This document shows positions 1 through 9,517 of a stretch of DNA of 64,000 bases, in pieces (position 1 is the stretch's first letter; each line of letters begins with the position of its first letter). Source of the stretch: Entoloma clypeatum (taxonomy: Eukaryota; Basidiomycota; Agaricomycetes; Agaricales; Entolomataceae); NCBI GenBank assembly GCA_963565915.1, contig OY751495.1, positions 3,658,001 to 3,722,000 on the forward strand, written 5' to 3'. The position numbers and the translations under genes were made by a program. Below the pieces are notes generated by a model. That model saw only the letters and a list, made by a program, of their open reading frames with translations. It made no database searches and was not told the DNA's origin.

Positions 1-9
1 AGAAAGACT

Positions 10-144
10 CCAATTTGCGGATCCTCGGCCTTAGCAGGGGTGATAATAGAGTAGGGAGATGCTGCGTGGGGTCGGAGTCCGCCTTGTGGTCAGATCCCGA
101 CCCCAGCAGCGGAATTGATTCTTTTTGTATCGTACAAGATGGGC
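10..144. repeat. 135-bp direct repeat, copy 1
   Basis: This block recurs at 2578-2712 in the same orientation with only a handful of mismatches, nearly all CG/TG or CG/CA. The two copies flank the fold-back element at 416-2539 and lie on the 3' side of the minus-strand tyrosine-recombinase retroelement. Ngaro/DIRS-type elements carry split direct repeats at their ends, so the two copies may be its B1 and B2 repeats; that role is inference. Confidence 0.75.
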
Positions 145-415
145 TGTACACTATGTACAAAGAAAGAGGTGTGGGTGGGTGGGCAACGAGAATAGACTCG
201 AGCCGTGAACCCACGCCTGTAGAGGGCAAGTGTGAGTGTAACTGAGATCCCTCAAAGAGGGAGAGCGACTTACCTGTAGAGGGTAGTGTGAGCAGAAGTG
301 AGATCCTTGTGAAGTCTCACTTCCGTCCCCTCTTCAGGTAAGTCATACACATGGTCACGGCAATGGCACATGTCCCACAAAAAATCACGTGTGTTCTTGG
401 CTTGAGCACATACAT
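145..415. other. Unassigned spacer between direct repeat and fold-back element
   Basis: I see no gene here. If the flanking 135-bp repeats are split direct repeats, this stretch plus 2540-2577 would be the A2 segment of the tyrosine-recombinase retroelement. It holds a short inverted motif (gtgagatc...cactt near 290-330) and two GTAAGT-like sites, but no coherent ORF. Confidence 0.35.
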
Positions 416-2539
416 CAGCAAAGTGGTCCTGTGGCTGGTAGCAAATCATAGCAAACACACTCACATCCATAGCAGCCATAGCACTCTGTAGTAACCTCAC
501 TAGCAGGCATAGCAATGTAGCACTAAAGCACTATAGCATTGTAACATCATAGTACCATAACACTGTAGTACAGAAACCTGGTAGCACCATAGTATGGTAG
601 TCTCATAGCCTTGTGTAGTGCTCAATATTTCTATAGATTTTGGACACTTTTTACATGCCACATAGAAAGAGGTGTTTTTTCTTCATTCAAGAAATAATCA
701 TATGTAGCACAATATTTGAGACATGTTGTCGACTACAAAAAATGAAATATCATGAGTTGTTCCCCTGCACATCCCTTGCCCGTGCATGTCTCTTGTCACC
801 TGTGCAACACCCCTGCCCCTTGTGTCCAGCCTGACGTGACCCCCTCCCCCCAGCATGTCTCTCAGCTCTCGTCTGAGTGTGCGTCCCTCTTGTCACCCAG
901 CTCTCGTGTCCCCCAAGTCCTTGCACGCAAGGTTGTGCATCTTGCCCATCTTTGTGTGCGTGTCCCTCAGGTCTGGCCTGTACTTGGTGCATCAGTGGAC
1001 TCACGCAGGTGATGTGTCAGGGTACTTACCTAGCAAGTACATGCCATGTGTGTCTAACGGTGGGTTCCCACCTTGGCTCGCCTCCCACACACACTTCTTG
1101 CGCGCCTCCCGCCGTTCCTGTGTTCCCTCAGCCGTTCCTCGCAAGTGTCCCACTGTTCTCATGTGTTCTGTATGTTCCCGTTGTTCTCACATGTTGTCCT
1201 CGCATGCCCTGCGTCGTTCCCCCACCATCCTCGCATCTTGTATGCAGTTGTTCTCAGTTCCTGCATTCCCTTGGCTGTGCCTCGCGCGTATTCTGTACAT
1301 TTCCCGCCGTTCTCGCATGTCGTCCTCGGGTGCCCCCCCCCCGTTCTCGCGTGTCCCGTGCTGTTTCCTGCCGTCCTTGCATCTCGCATGTGGTACTTCG
1401 TGCGTGTCCCGCCATTCTCAGGTGTCTTGTCAGTGGCCTGTTTCTGATGTGAAGGCATGGGGCTTACCTATATAGGGGAGGGCATGGGCCTCGTTTGATC
1501 AGAGGGAGGAGGCATTGACCAAGGAGGAGGGAGTGGAGGGAGGTGGAGGGAGTTGATGGGGGGAGGCAAGGAGACGATGTGGGACTTTGAATGTTCATTG
1601 TTGTTCGACTTTTGGCCATTGCCGGGTCGGCAAGTTCTGGGGTGCCTGGGCCCAGAACTTGCCGAGTATTTCTCAATAGTCTTGCCACGTCCACATCAAA
1701 TACATTCTTCCCTCCCCCCATCATCTCCTCCACTCCCTCTGTTCAAACGAGGTCCACGGACTTCCCTATATAGGTAAGCACCACAGCTTCACGTCAGAAT
1801 CGGGCCACTGACAAGACACCTGAGAATGGCAGGACACGCACGAAGTACCACATACGAGATGCAAGGACGGCGGGAAACAGCATGGGACACGCGAGAACGG
1901 GGGGGGGCACCCGAGGACGACATGTGAGAACGGCGGGGAATGTACAGAATACGCGCGAGGCACAGCCAAGGGAATGCAGGAACTGAGAACAACTGCATAC
2001 AAGATGCGAGGATGGCAGGGGAACGACGCAGGGCATGCGAGGACAACATGTGAGAACAACGGGAACATACAGAACACATGAGAACAGTGGGACACTCGCG
2101 AGGAACGGCTGAGGGAATGCAGGAATGGTGGGATGCATGTGAGAAGTGTGCGTGGGAGGCGAGCCAAGGTGGGAACCCGCTGTTACATCGTTAATTGTGT
2201 ATTTATATATATCCTATAATGTATTGGTTAATTGGTTAATCATTTCACTTCGAATGTATGGTTTGTGAGATTAGTGATAGCAAGAGACCAAGGCTAATGG
2301 TATATAACATATCACTTGCTATGGAGTGCTATGGAGTGCTTTGTAGCAAAGTGCTATGGGGTGCTATGTAGCATGAGTATGTACCTCTGTAGCACTTTGT
2401 AGCATGAACATGCAACTCTGTAGCACTTTGTAACATGAGTATGTGACTCTGTAGTGCTACAAACAAAATAATGTATGCTACAGTGCTATACTACTATGTA
2501 GTGCTATCAACTGCTACCTAGCACACATCTAGTCTGCTG
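416..2539. mobile_element. Fold-back (long inverted repeat) DNA element, copy A
   Basis: The element starts CAGCAAAG and ends GTCTGCTG, so the outermost bases are inverted repeats. Subterminal zones (about 480-620 and 2320-2520) are crowded with GTAGCAC/GTGCTA motifs on both sides. Inside, 1060-1490 and 1760-2175 form a long near-perfect inverted repeat around a roughly 270-bp centre that itself contains a short palindrome near 1624-1665. A second copy, in opposite orientation, lies at 53733-56526 and shares both the ends and the arms. No transposase is encoded. The CAG termini suggest a hAT-like non-autonomous element, but the flanking 8-mers (acatacat and atgtattg) do not match, so the target duplication is unresolved. 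Confidence 0.75.
1060..2175. repeat. Long internal inverted repeat of fold-back element A
   Basis: The plus strand at 1073-1447 and the minus strand at 2167-1766 translate to almost the same C/P/S/R-rich peptide, beginning MARLPHTLL and MARLPRTLL. This shows that about 410 bp is repeated in inverted orientation. The centre (about 1490-1760) keeps symmetry around the sequence cggcaagttctgg...ccagaacttgccg. The transcript of this segment would form a hairpin of about 400 bp. Confidence 0.85.
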
Positions 2540-2577
2540 ATGTATTGGATTCGTGTAAACAACTGTTTAAACACATC

Positions 2578-2712
2578 CAATTTGTGGATCCTTGGCCTTA
2601 GCAGGGGCGATGATAGAGTAGGGAGATGCTGCGTGGGGTCGGAGTCCGCCTTGTGGTCAGATCCCGACCCGCAGCAGTGGAATTGATTCTTTTTGTATCG
2701 TACAAGATGGGC
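2578..2712. repeat. 135-bp direct repeat, copy 2
   Basis: Partner of 10-144, same orientation. The mismatches include gcgg/gtgg, ctcgg/cttgg, cgat/tgat and cagcgg/cagtgg, all CpG transitions. It borders the 3' noncoding part of the tyrosine-recombinase element. Confidence 0.75.
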
Positions 2713-3019
2713 TAAAGAAAATCCTATGGGAAGAAAGGATATGAGGGAAGCGATACATATGATACAAGGAAAGTATAGAAATTGTCCGTTCATTTGGAAA
2801 TGGGAAGAGAAGAAAAAGAGAGAGACGAAGGGAGAGGAGGCGAAGTGTCTGTAAAATTTAATGTCAAGAATGTAGGTAGACGAAACATGGAAAAGAGAGC
2901 AGGCATCCGTGTCATGGCAGAGGAGTGCATGGTATGGGAATGAAAAGGAGTGTGTCTCACGGCGCGCTGGCGCATGGGACAGGAAGGGACGAACTGCGAT
3001 CACTACTCGGTTGACAACA
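2713..3019 (-). other. 3' noncoding region of the tyrosine-recombinase retroelement
   Basis: This stretch lies between the recombinase stop side and the 135-bp direct repeat. It is purine-rich on the plus strand (near 2795-2845) and holds no credible ORF. It is placed in the element only by position. Confidence 0.4.
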
Positions 3020-4015
3020 TCACGTGAAGATGAGGGCGTGATAGAGGACCAGGTGCTTATGGATGTAACATTGGAAAGTGTTGGACTGCCAGCACCCAAT
3101 GGCCTGGATGAGATATGGTTCTGTCCCCAGCTCTGCAGGGAGCGTGGCGCCACCAGCCCAGAGAGATTGTCCCCCAACATCGTCATTGAGGAGAATGCGC
3201 AGATGCATCAGGAACCAGGACCGGCGAGGGATGGAGCCGTCCTCACACAGCCACAACATGGAAGAGGCGGGGAAACGTTCATCGCGTTGACGGACGTAAC
3301 GGGTGAACCAGGAAAAAGGGTCATAAATGTCGTCGTTACAGGGGACAATGACCATGTTTCCCAAGAAGAGCTGGTCGGCTTTGTGACCCAGTAGAAAAAA
3401 CGAATAGGTCACAGCGGACAATTCAACAGAGGACCAGCAGATTGTTCAGCGGGGGTCACGGAGGGCTGCATCATCGGAATCACATAACTCCCCCAAACGC
3501 ATGAGCATGAAGAATCCGGTCAGTAACATTGAGATGAATAGGAAGTCGTCATACGTGGTGGACGCCCCATGGTGGTGTATGATAAGTTCGAGGTCATGGA
3601 TGGTCAACGCATGTTTCTGGTGCACTGGCCGTCTATAAAGGTGCTTGCAACCGGCCAATGTGCGCTTTACGAGTGGGTGGTTATGATTTACGTGGCTGTC
3701 AGGGAAAAACGGCTGGAGCTGGTGGCAGATCCCTGACAAATAGGATGCCACAGAGTCAGGTTTGATGTGGCGGGACATGAAGACGGTGTAAAAACTGAGG
3801 GTTTCCGGTGTGGGAGAAGGGTTGAGATTGTGGAGGTGGATGAATTCGAGGTATGAATTGAGGTGGGAGCCATAGGACCCCCATGTTCCTGTGGCGATTG
3901 TCTGGCCCAACGCCAAGGCGCGCTCGTAGATCAGTCGATCGCGGGTCCAAGCAGCACGTCTTGGCTGCCTGGATGGATGGGAGGGGATGACTTTCATACT
4001 GCAGGCCCCAGCCAC
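3020..4015 (-). pseudogene. Tyrosine recombinase of an Ngaro/DIRS-like retroelement, inactivated
   Basis: On the minus strand an N-terminal SAM-like/core-binding part (4015-3449) is followed in the same frame, after one TGA (3446-3448), by the catalytic C-terminus. Tyrosine recombinases use an R...HxxR...H/W...Y set. Here the HxLR-AGG block reads QSLWAGGAT, the GRW block reads AIGCW, and the Y-IRKH block reads CYIHKH, so key arginines are gone. R to W, R to C, R to H and the in-frame TGA (from CGA) can each arise by one CpG transition. The gene overlaps the upstream reverse transcriptase ORF by about 20 bp, as in DIRS-type elements. It would integrate circular retroelement DNA. It is surely dead in this copy. 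Confidence 0.82.
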
Positions 4016-5028
4016 ACAGGAGGGGGTCGGAAGTCACAAATGTGAAGGCCAGGGACGACATGAGTCGCCTCTGTGAAACGGTGGTGAGAAAGGTGGTTGG
4101 CAACGATGTTACACTCACCGGGAATGTGGAACACCCTCAACTGCACTCCAGTCACGATTAGGATGTCAACCGCATCCTTGAGCATGGGGTTGTATCGTGG
4201 CAAGGCATGCAGAGTCAAAAACATGTGGGTGATGTTATCGTTGTCAGTGAAGATCACGATGCGAGAGTCGGGGGGGAGAAATGAGGCAGCATGGCTGAGG
4301 GCTGAAAGAATGCCCAGCATTTTGTAAACGATTATGAAATCACCTGTCAACTTTTCAGGGATATAAGCATGGTAACCCTCAGCCGTTTCCGGATACCAAA
4401 ATGTGAGGCCGTCTAGGCACACATCGGTCAAGATTGTGATTTCTGCGTCTTCAGCTGACCACCCCATCGACTTCAGCAAATGTACGCCGTTTGAGGACTC
4501 CATGTGTTGTATGGCCCAGGTGAGGTCACTCCTTATTTCATTGTTGACCCAGAATTTGTCTTCAGGGCCTTTTCCTTTGAATTTGGGGTAGATATTTGTG
4601 ACACAGGGCTTCAGGAGTGGGTAGACATTGAAAGACCAGTTGAGCCAGCCTGCAAGCTGTTGCCACCTCTGAAGGGTGAATGAGGCTGATCCCGTGGGTC
4701 GCCCAGTTTTCGGGTTCCAGCGTCGAGCGCAGAACGTGCGAAGCTCTTTCAACAAATCGTCACGGGCAGCAACTGGGAGGGTGAATGTGAGGTGGTTGGC
4801 GTCAACTTCGATGCCGATGATGGTGAGTATATCACCGTTGAGTTGTTTTTCACGTTTGTGGGGGATTCCTAACAAGTCCCATAGTTGCAGCAGTCGGGCT
4901 TGGTTCGCAGGCATTGACATGCCATATGGGATGTAGACGTCGACACTTTTGTCATTGCAGACCCCATAGTTGTCTTCGCAATAGCCGAATAAATCTCTGA
5001 TATCAAAGAACTCGCGGGCAATCCAGAT
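3994..5028 (-). pseudogene. Reverse transcriptase-RNase H 3' part of the tyrosine-recombinase element
   Basis: A single open frame of about 345 residues covers the end of an RT and an RNase H-like region. Visible blocks are YCEDNYGVCNDK, GIEVDANHLTFTLP, WQQLAGWLNWSFNVYP (the thumb/connection block of DIRS-like RT), and the RNase H acidic blocks ILTDVCLDG and VIFTDNDNITHM, then HIPGECNIVANHLS. The palm YxDD lies upstream and is missing. The frame runs into Copia LTR sequence at 5029, so the element is truncated there and the extra residues at the start are not its own. Confidence 0.8.
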
Positions 5029-5317
5029 CACATCAACACTGGAGGTTATCACAGTGGGTGTGTTGTCTTGCAGTCCTAGTATACTCTAAGCTATGAGCTA
5101 CAGAACATGTATCTACGATAGAGAGAAAGCCTTACTACTAACCTTTGTGAGGTGTTTGCAAGGTGGGGGTTACTCAGTAAGAGTGTTATATTGCACAGAG
5201 AATAAGGACAGTCTTATTTATATACTAGTCTACTTATCTGTACATTATTTGTACATCATGGATTTCAGCACATGATGCTATAGATAAAATATCTATAGGA
5301 GTGGAATTCATTCAACA
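5029..5317 (-). repeat. Copia 3' LTR, slightly truncated
   Basis: About 289 bp. In minus orientation it begins TGTTGAATGAATTCCACTCC. It is clearly homologous along its length to the TSD-flanked solo LTR at 55412-55702. The distal end is cut. Confidence 0.85.
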
Positions 5318-5572
5318 CTCCCCCTCAATGTGTATACATCGGATTTTATGAAAATGTCAAGCCTAAATGTTGGCAACATCTTTCAAAGAGTTCCTGACTA
5401 AGATTTTTAGTTAGCATATCCACGGGATTGGATGTGCCTTTGATGTACTCTCAGATGACATGATATCTTAGATCAATATGTTTAGTACAGTGTTCCTGTA
5501 CAGGGTTGTTTCCAATAAAGATTGAGCCATGATTGTCGGCATAGATTGGGACATTCCGCATTAGGAAGCCAA

Positions 5573-6450
5573 TCACCTGGAAGAGTTGGATTTTACTTGG
5601 CAGCCACAATCAGACATCACCATGTACTCTGCTTCAGTAGATGAATGAGCAATGGTTTTTTGTAGACAACAAGTCCAGCCTACAGAAGCACCTGCAAGCT
5701 TCAGGAAAAAGCCGGTGCAGCTTCGATGCTTAATTTCATCGGATGCCCAGTCAGAATCCGTGTAGGCATGTAAGCCCACATTTTGATCACCGGAATAAGT
5801 CAGTCATAATCAGAAGTGCCCATGAGGTAGCGGATTATATACTTTGCTTTATCAATGTGTTTCTGGGTAGGATTTGCTGAGAACTGTGATAACGTAATCA
5901 TGGCAAAGGCAATGTCAGGTCGTGTACCAATTATTAAATATAGCAGAGACCCTATGATCTGCTGAAATTGTGATCAAAGTGCAGCAGTGGCAGTGCCAGC
6001 ATTTGCTGTTGGCTTGTATCCAGTAGGTAGAGGAGTCTTGGCAATTGTTGCATTTGCCATGCCAAATCTCTCTACTACTTTCTGTAAATAGGCACATTGA
6101 TCGATCATGATTGTATTCTTGGTACACATGATGCACATTCTCAAGAATTCAGTGGATTCACCAAGATCATGAGATTCCCAAATAGTCATGAATTTGGCTC
6201 TTTTGACAGTTGTAAGCTTAGTGTCTGGTCCCATGAACATTGTGTCATCAACATAGATTATTGCTAGTACGATGGTTCCATTTGGGGAATGGAAAACAAA
6301 GATTCTGGCATCTGATATGACTCTTCGGAAGTCTAGTTTCTTCATGGACTTCTCCATGGCATGCCACCATGCAAGTCCAGCCTGCTTTAAACTGTAAATT
6401 GCCTTATGCAGGCACCAAACAAGAAGTTCTTTTGTTAAGAACTGATTGAC
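5573..6450 (-). pseudogene. Copia pol fragment: reverse transcriptase C-part and RNase H
   Basis: Starting near 6450 on the minus strand, the frame shows YSLKQAGLAWWHAMEK (the RT LKQA..AWW block), then IIYVDDTMFMG with the catalytic YVDD intact, LPTGYKPTANAG, and after a degenerate stretch the RNase H block YTDSDWASDE...SSTEAEYMVMSD. It is broken into at least two frames with sequence loss near 5780-5970. The upstream integrase, protease and gag are absent. It is a different family from the Copia at 8842-21246. Confidence 0.85.
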
Positions 6451-6455
6451 AAAAA

Positions 6456-6918
6456 TGTTGGAGCTACGTTGGATGCGTCAGAGGGTTGGAGGGTCGGGGT
6501 GCGTGCAATGTAGGGGCAAGGACTTGGCTTCAACTTGTGTGTTGTGCCCTCGCTAATACATCAGTGTCCTTATTTCAGAGGATCAGAGGATCAGAGGGTT
6601 GGAGGTTGGACTCAAGTTAAGAGTCGGAAAGAGGACGGGAGGTGTGATGTCAAATCTAAGTTGATATTCAAACTGAAGCTAATACATGATTCTACATGAG
6701 TTTAAATACTATGTTGGAGGACATGTGGCTTCGTCGGAGTCAGATAACAAGTGGCTGTCGGAGATGCTTAACATAAGTAAAATGGTCAGATGTAAGTAAT
6801 GTACGTAGTGACAAGATTCATAACAGTAAGTATGCATAATAAGTATTAGTCAAAATGTTGGAGGTGTTGGAGGTGTTGGAATTGGTCGGAAATTGTCGGA
6901 GCTGATCGGAATGTAACA
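6456..6918 (-). repeat. LTR-like block with adjacent polypurine tract
   Basis: The block has TG...CA ends (TGTTGGAG and TGTAACA). On the minus strand it is preceded by a polypurine tract, ccctaagggggaaatac (6919-6935), as expected for a 3' LTR. A phrase in it (aggacttggcttcaacttgtg near 6520-6540) recurs at 61428-61448 in another LTR-like remnant. No matching target duplication is visible. The element body it served is not recognisable. Confidence 0.5.
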
Positions 6919-7084
6919 GTATTTCCCCCTTAGGGCCGAACCCATGAGGCCTAAGGACCTGGGTGGTCAGTGCGTGTGAACTGTGTCATGTGATGCATTG
7001 GTTGAAAATACTGTCTGAGTGGTTCTTTCTTCTTGTTCTCCCCATTATCTTTCTGCTTGAAAAACTCTTCCGATAATCCTCAAA
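6919..7084. other. Spacer; polypurine tract and no gene
   Basis: Apart from the polypurine tract on the minus strand at 6919-6935, I see nothing recognisable here. It leads directly into the coiled-coil ORF. Confidence 0.4.
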
Positions 7085-7516
7085 ATGTTGGCAAACAAAT
7101 TCCAAAAAGAATTGGAGGTGCTGCAGGCCAAACTCATGGAGGTGGAGGCTAAGAAGCGAGCAGCGGAGGAGGAGGCTGCCAAGAAGGCTGAGGAGGAGCA
7201 GAGAGTGGAGGAAGAGAGGGCTGCGGAGGCGGCGCAGGTAGTGGAGGAGACACGTCAGGCATTGGAGCTGGCAGCTCAGAAGAGGGCCGATGAAGTGGCC
7301 ACTGTGCAAGGTGCGTCAAGCAAGGGGTCAGGGGAGCCACAGGCGGAGAAGAAGAAGAGGGCAACAAAGAAGAGGAAGGTGGAGGAGGTGTTGGCAACGG
7401 TCAGAGAGGGGTCGGGAGTCAGGGTTGGGGTGGTCGTTGGGCACACAGGACAGCCATTGGACACTAAACTGGCCACAGTTCGGTTTGCGAACCCTTTGAA
7501 CAGGGTTCGAACCTGA
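7085..7516 (+). CDS. Hypothetical coiled-coil, basic-tailed protein
   Basis: A 143-residue ORF starts at an ATG (7085). Residues 1-75 are an E/A/K/R-rich helix with heptad-like spacing (KELEVLQAKLMEVEAKKR), and a basic patch EKKKRATKKRKVEE (about residues 88-101) resembles a nuclear localisation signal. The C-terminal ~40 residues run into repetitive DNA with gaacc/ggttc motifs, so the natural end is doubtful. It has no partner genes and sits among LTR debris. It could be a gag-like or accessory ORF of a retroelement or a spurious ORF. I do not recognise a family. Confidence 0.35.
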   Translation: MLANKFQKELEVLQAKLMEVEAKKRAAEEEAAKKAEEEQRVEEERAAEAAQVVEETRQALELAAQKRADEVATVQGASSKGSGEPQAEKKKRATKKRKVEEVLATVREGSGVRVGVVVGHTGQPLDTKLATVRFANPLNRVRT

Positions 7517-7891
7517 CCGGAACCTTAATGTTTGGTTCTGGTTCAGGCTGGGGCCGAACCCGAACATTTGCCGAACACAGAGCAAACCTAAAAGTCACAT
7601 GACTTTGTTGAATGTTGAAGAAATCACACCCATTTCTTGTGCACAACAGCTGCCTCTAACACCCAACTGCCGTCCCTCACAATGTGTCCTTAACACACAA
7701 CACCTGCTCACACCCAACTGCCGTCCCTCACTCCCAACATGCCCAACGGCATCCCTCACGCCCAACTACCGTCTCTCGCTCCCAATGTGTCCTTAATGCA
7801 CAACGTCCGCCCCTGGTGCACAATGCCTGTCCCTGACGCCCAACTGCAGTCCCTCGCTCCCAACGTGCCCAACGGCTGTCCTTAACACACA
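7517..7891. repeat. Arm of a hAT-like element with reversed minisatellite
   Basis: Positions 7500-7610 carry inverted ggttcgaacc/ggttcgg motifs. Positions 7650-7885 carry about ten degenerate units of CCCAACTGCCGTCCCTCAC type, which is the reverse complement of the minisatellite at 8150-8670. The layout resembles the right arm of the element at 45872-48640, truncated and followed directly by the left end of a new copy at 7892. Confidence 0.55.
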
Positions 7892-8149
7892 TAGTGTTTA
7901 AAGGTCCGATTTGGTCCGGTTTTTGACCCTCAAAATTTAGAGACCGAGACTGAGACTGATTTTTCGGTTCACATGATCTCGAAAAAACTGAACCAGACCG
8001 ATGCAAGACCAGTGCATCGGTTCTGTTTACCTCAAAGAAGTGAGACCAGACTGGTCTCAACCGGTTTAAACCAATATATTACAAGTAAAATAAGACTAAG
8101 AACACGTGCGCATGTATCGTACTCCCTCAATTGGTCCTCTGTGGGCTCA

Positions 8150-8670
8150 GCCCGGCCCCATGTGCTCCTGGGCGTGACTCAATGCCGTTGGGCATGAAAG
8201 GGGGCCGTTGGGCATGTGTCGTGGCAGGTGCATGGTGCCGTATGGCACGAAGGGAGGCCGTTGCACATGAAGGAAGGGTGCTGGGTGTGAGTCAATGGCG
8301 TTGGGGATGCGAGGTGGCCGTTGAGCATGAGGATTGGGCAAGCAAGGCAGTCATCAGGCATTAGAGGGGCCGTGAGGCACTACTTGGGGCAGTTGGGCAA
8401 GAGGGGCGGCCGTTGTGCATGGGTTGACAGTGTTGAGGGCAAAGGGACAGTATTGGGGGCAAAGGGACGGCGTGGCATGGGTCAATGGCGGTGGGCACAA
8501 GTCAGGACCGTTGGGTGTGAAAGGAGGCCTTTAGGCATGAAAGGCGGCCATTGGGAATGGGTTGACGGTGTTGGGGGCGAAGGGATGGTGTTGGGGGTGA
8601 AAGGACGGCGTTGGGCGTGGGTTGACGCGTTGAGGGCAAAGGGATGCCGTTGGGCATGAATGGAGGCCGT
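8150..8670 (+). repeat. Minisatellite array, ~18-20 bp unit
   Basis: Roughly 25 imperfect units around GGCCGTTGGGCATGAGTG, varying in length and in the distal half. The same unit forms arrays at 21482-21665, 46090-46645 and 52425-52890, and reversed at 7650-7885 and 47735-48415. Each array lies just inside a hAT-like terminus. Confidence 0.85.
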
Positions 8671-8841
8671 TGTTATGCTTAACAAACCGTTCCAAGGTTT
8701 GGGCAGAGTATGCAGGAAGTGGAAAGACGAAGAGCAATGTGATTGCTAAATCTAAGGAATCTACTACAGTACAAGAGGTTTATATAGGTACTGACTATAG
8801 GTGGTAGCGGATGAGTCAGTGCTGCGGAAGGCAGTACACAT

Positions 8842-9149
8842 TGTTGAAACTTTTCCATCACGTAGATTAGATTAGATTAGATTACATCATGTGACCATAG
8901 ACATCTTCGATTACATACTTGTTTGGTTGGTACAAACAGTAGTACGGTATATAAGACCAGGAAACTGTCAATATCAACAAGTTGTCTCTTGACTCTTAAC
9001 CAGCTCCATCGCTCTTACCAGCCTCAACCGCTCTCACCAGCCCCACCCTTCTCAACCAAGTAAGTGACTAGAACGGTAGAGTAGAGTACTTCCACTGTAG
9101 CTGTGTTGCTCAGTACATCTGCGGCTAGCGCCCAGGTGGAACTTCAACA
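8842..9149 (+). repeat. Copia 5' LTR (308 bp)
   Basis: Begins TGTTGAAACTTTTCC and ends GGAACTTCAACA. It contains a short (TTAGA)n run near 8870-8885 and a TATA-like ggtatataag near 8947-8956. It differs from the 3' LTR by cgta/cata and ctcc/cttc. Confidence 0.95.
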
Positions 9150-9165
9150 GGTTATGGGCCCCGGA
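9150..9165 (+). other. Primer binding site matching initiator tRNA-Met anticodon region
   Basis: Immediately after the 5' LTR the sequence reads ggttatgggcccc. It is complementary to the anticodon stem-loop of initiator tRNA-Met (ggg-cccauaa-cc) and not to a tRNA 3' end. Drosophila copia and some fungal Copia elements prime from a half-tRNA-iMet in the same way. The match is read from the sequence; use as a primer is inference from the family. Confidence 0.7.
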
Positions 9166-9517
9166 TAGCAGAGGGACTTGGGAACGCTGGCAACAGCGAG
9201 TACCTGCCCACTCTACCCTGGTTGGCAAAGAACCGATCAAAAGATCTAGGTTCTGAGTCTTACTTCTTCACACATGAACCTGGGAACGTCATTACGACAA
9301 GTACCTGTCATGAAGCGTCCCTAAGGGGATTGACTTAGTACACATCATGTGGAAACATTGATCGTACCTCACACACTTCTGACAAAAAAAGGGTCTTTCC
9401 CACAACCGCTATTCCGAAAAAGAATATGTTATGAGGAATCATTTATTTGTTTTCTCTAAAAATCAAATTTATAAAGAACATCACTGATTGGGAGAACTCC
9501 TTTTAGATTTATTAAAA
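9166..9517 (+). other. Copia leader between primer site and gag
   Basis: About 350 bp with no convincing ORF. It presumably carries the 5' untranslated leader of the genomic transcript. Confidence 0.6.

Larger units (their letters stand above)
5029..6455 (-). mobile_element. Copia retrotransposon fragment (3' half) with LTR
   Basis: Minus-strand order is truncated RT, RNase H, polypurine tract and 3' LTR. The LTR (5317 down to 5029) matches the complete solo LTR at 55412-55702, except that its last ~18 bp are missing at the junction with the tyrosine-recombinase element. The polypurine tract reads attgagggggag just before the LTR start TGTTGAAT. The 5' side breaks at about 6455, inside the RT. 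Confidence 0.85.

Noticed and set aside
855..1475. Overlapping ORFs of 124-206 codons rich in Cys, Pro, Ser and Arg
   Set aside because: They lie in the arm of the fold-back element, are open in several frames at once because of biased composition, and recur inverted at 1766-2167. No start context or domain supports a gene.
408..2547. An 8-bp target duplication for fold-back element A
   Set aside because: The flanking 8-mers acatacat and atgtattg do not match; only the inverted termini are secure.
2518..3186. A 222-codon minus-strand ORF
   Set aside because: It spans the direct repeat and the 3' noncoding part of the retroelement, starts at a non-ATG codon, and overlaps the recombinase in another frame.
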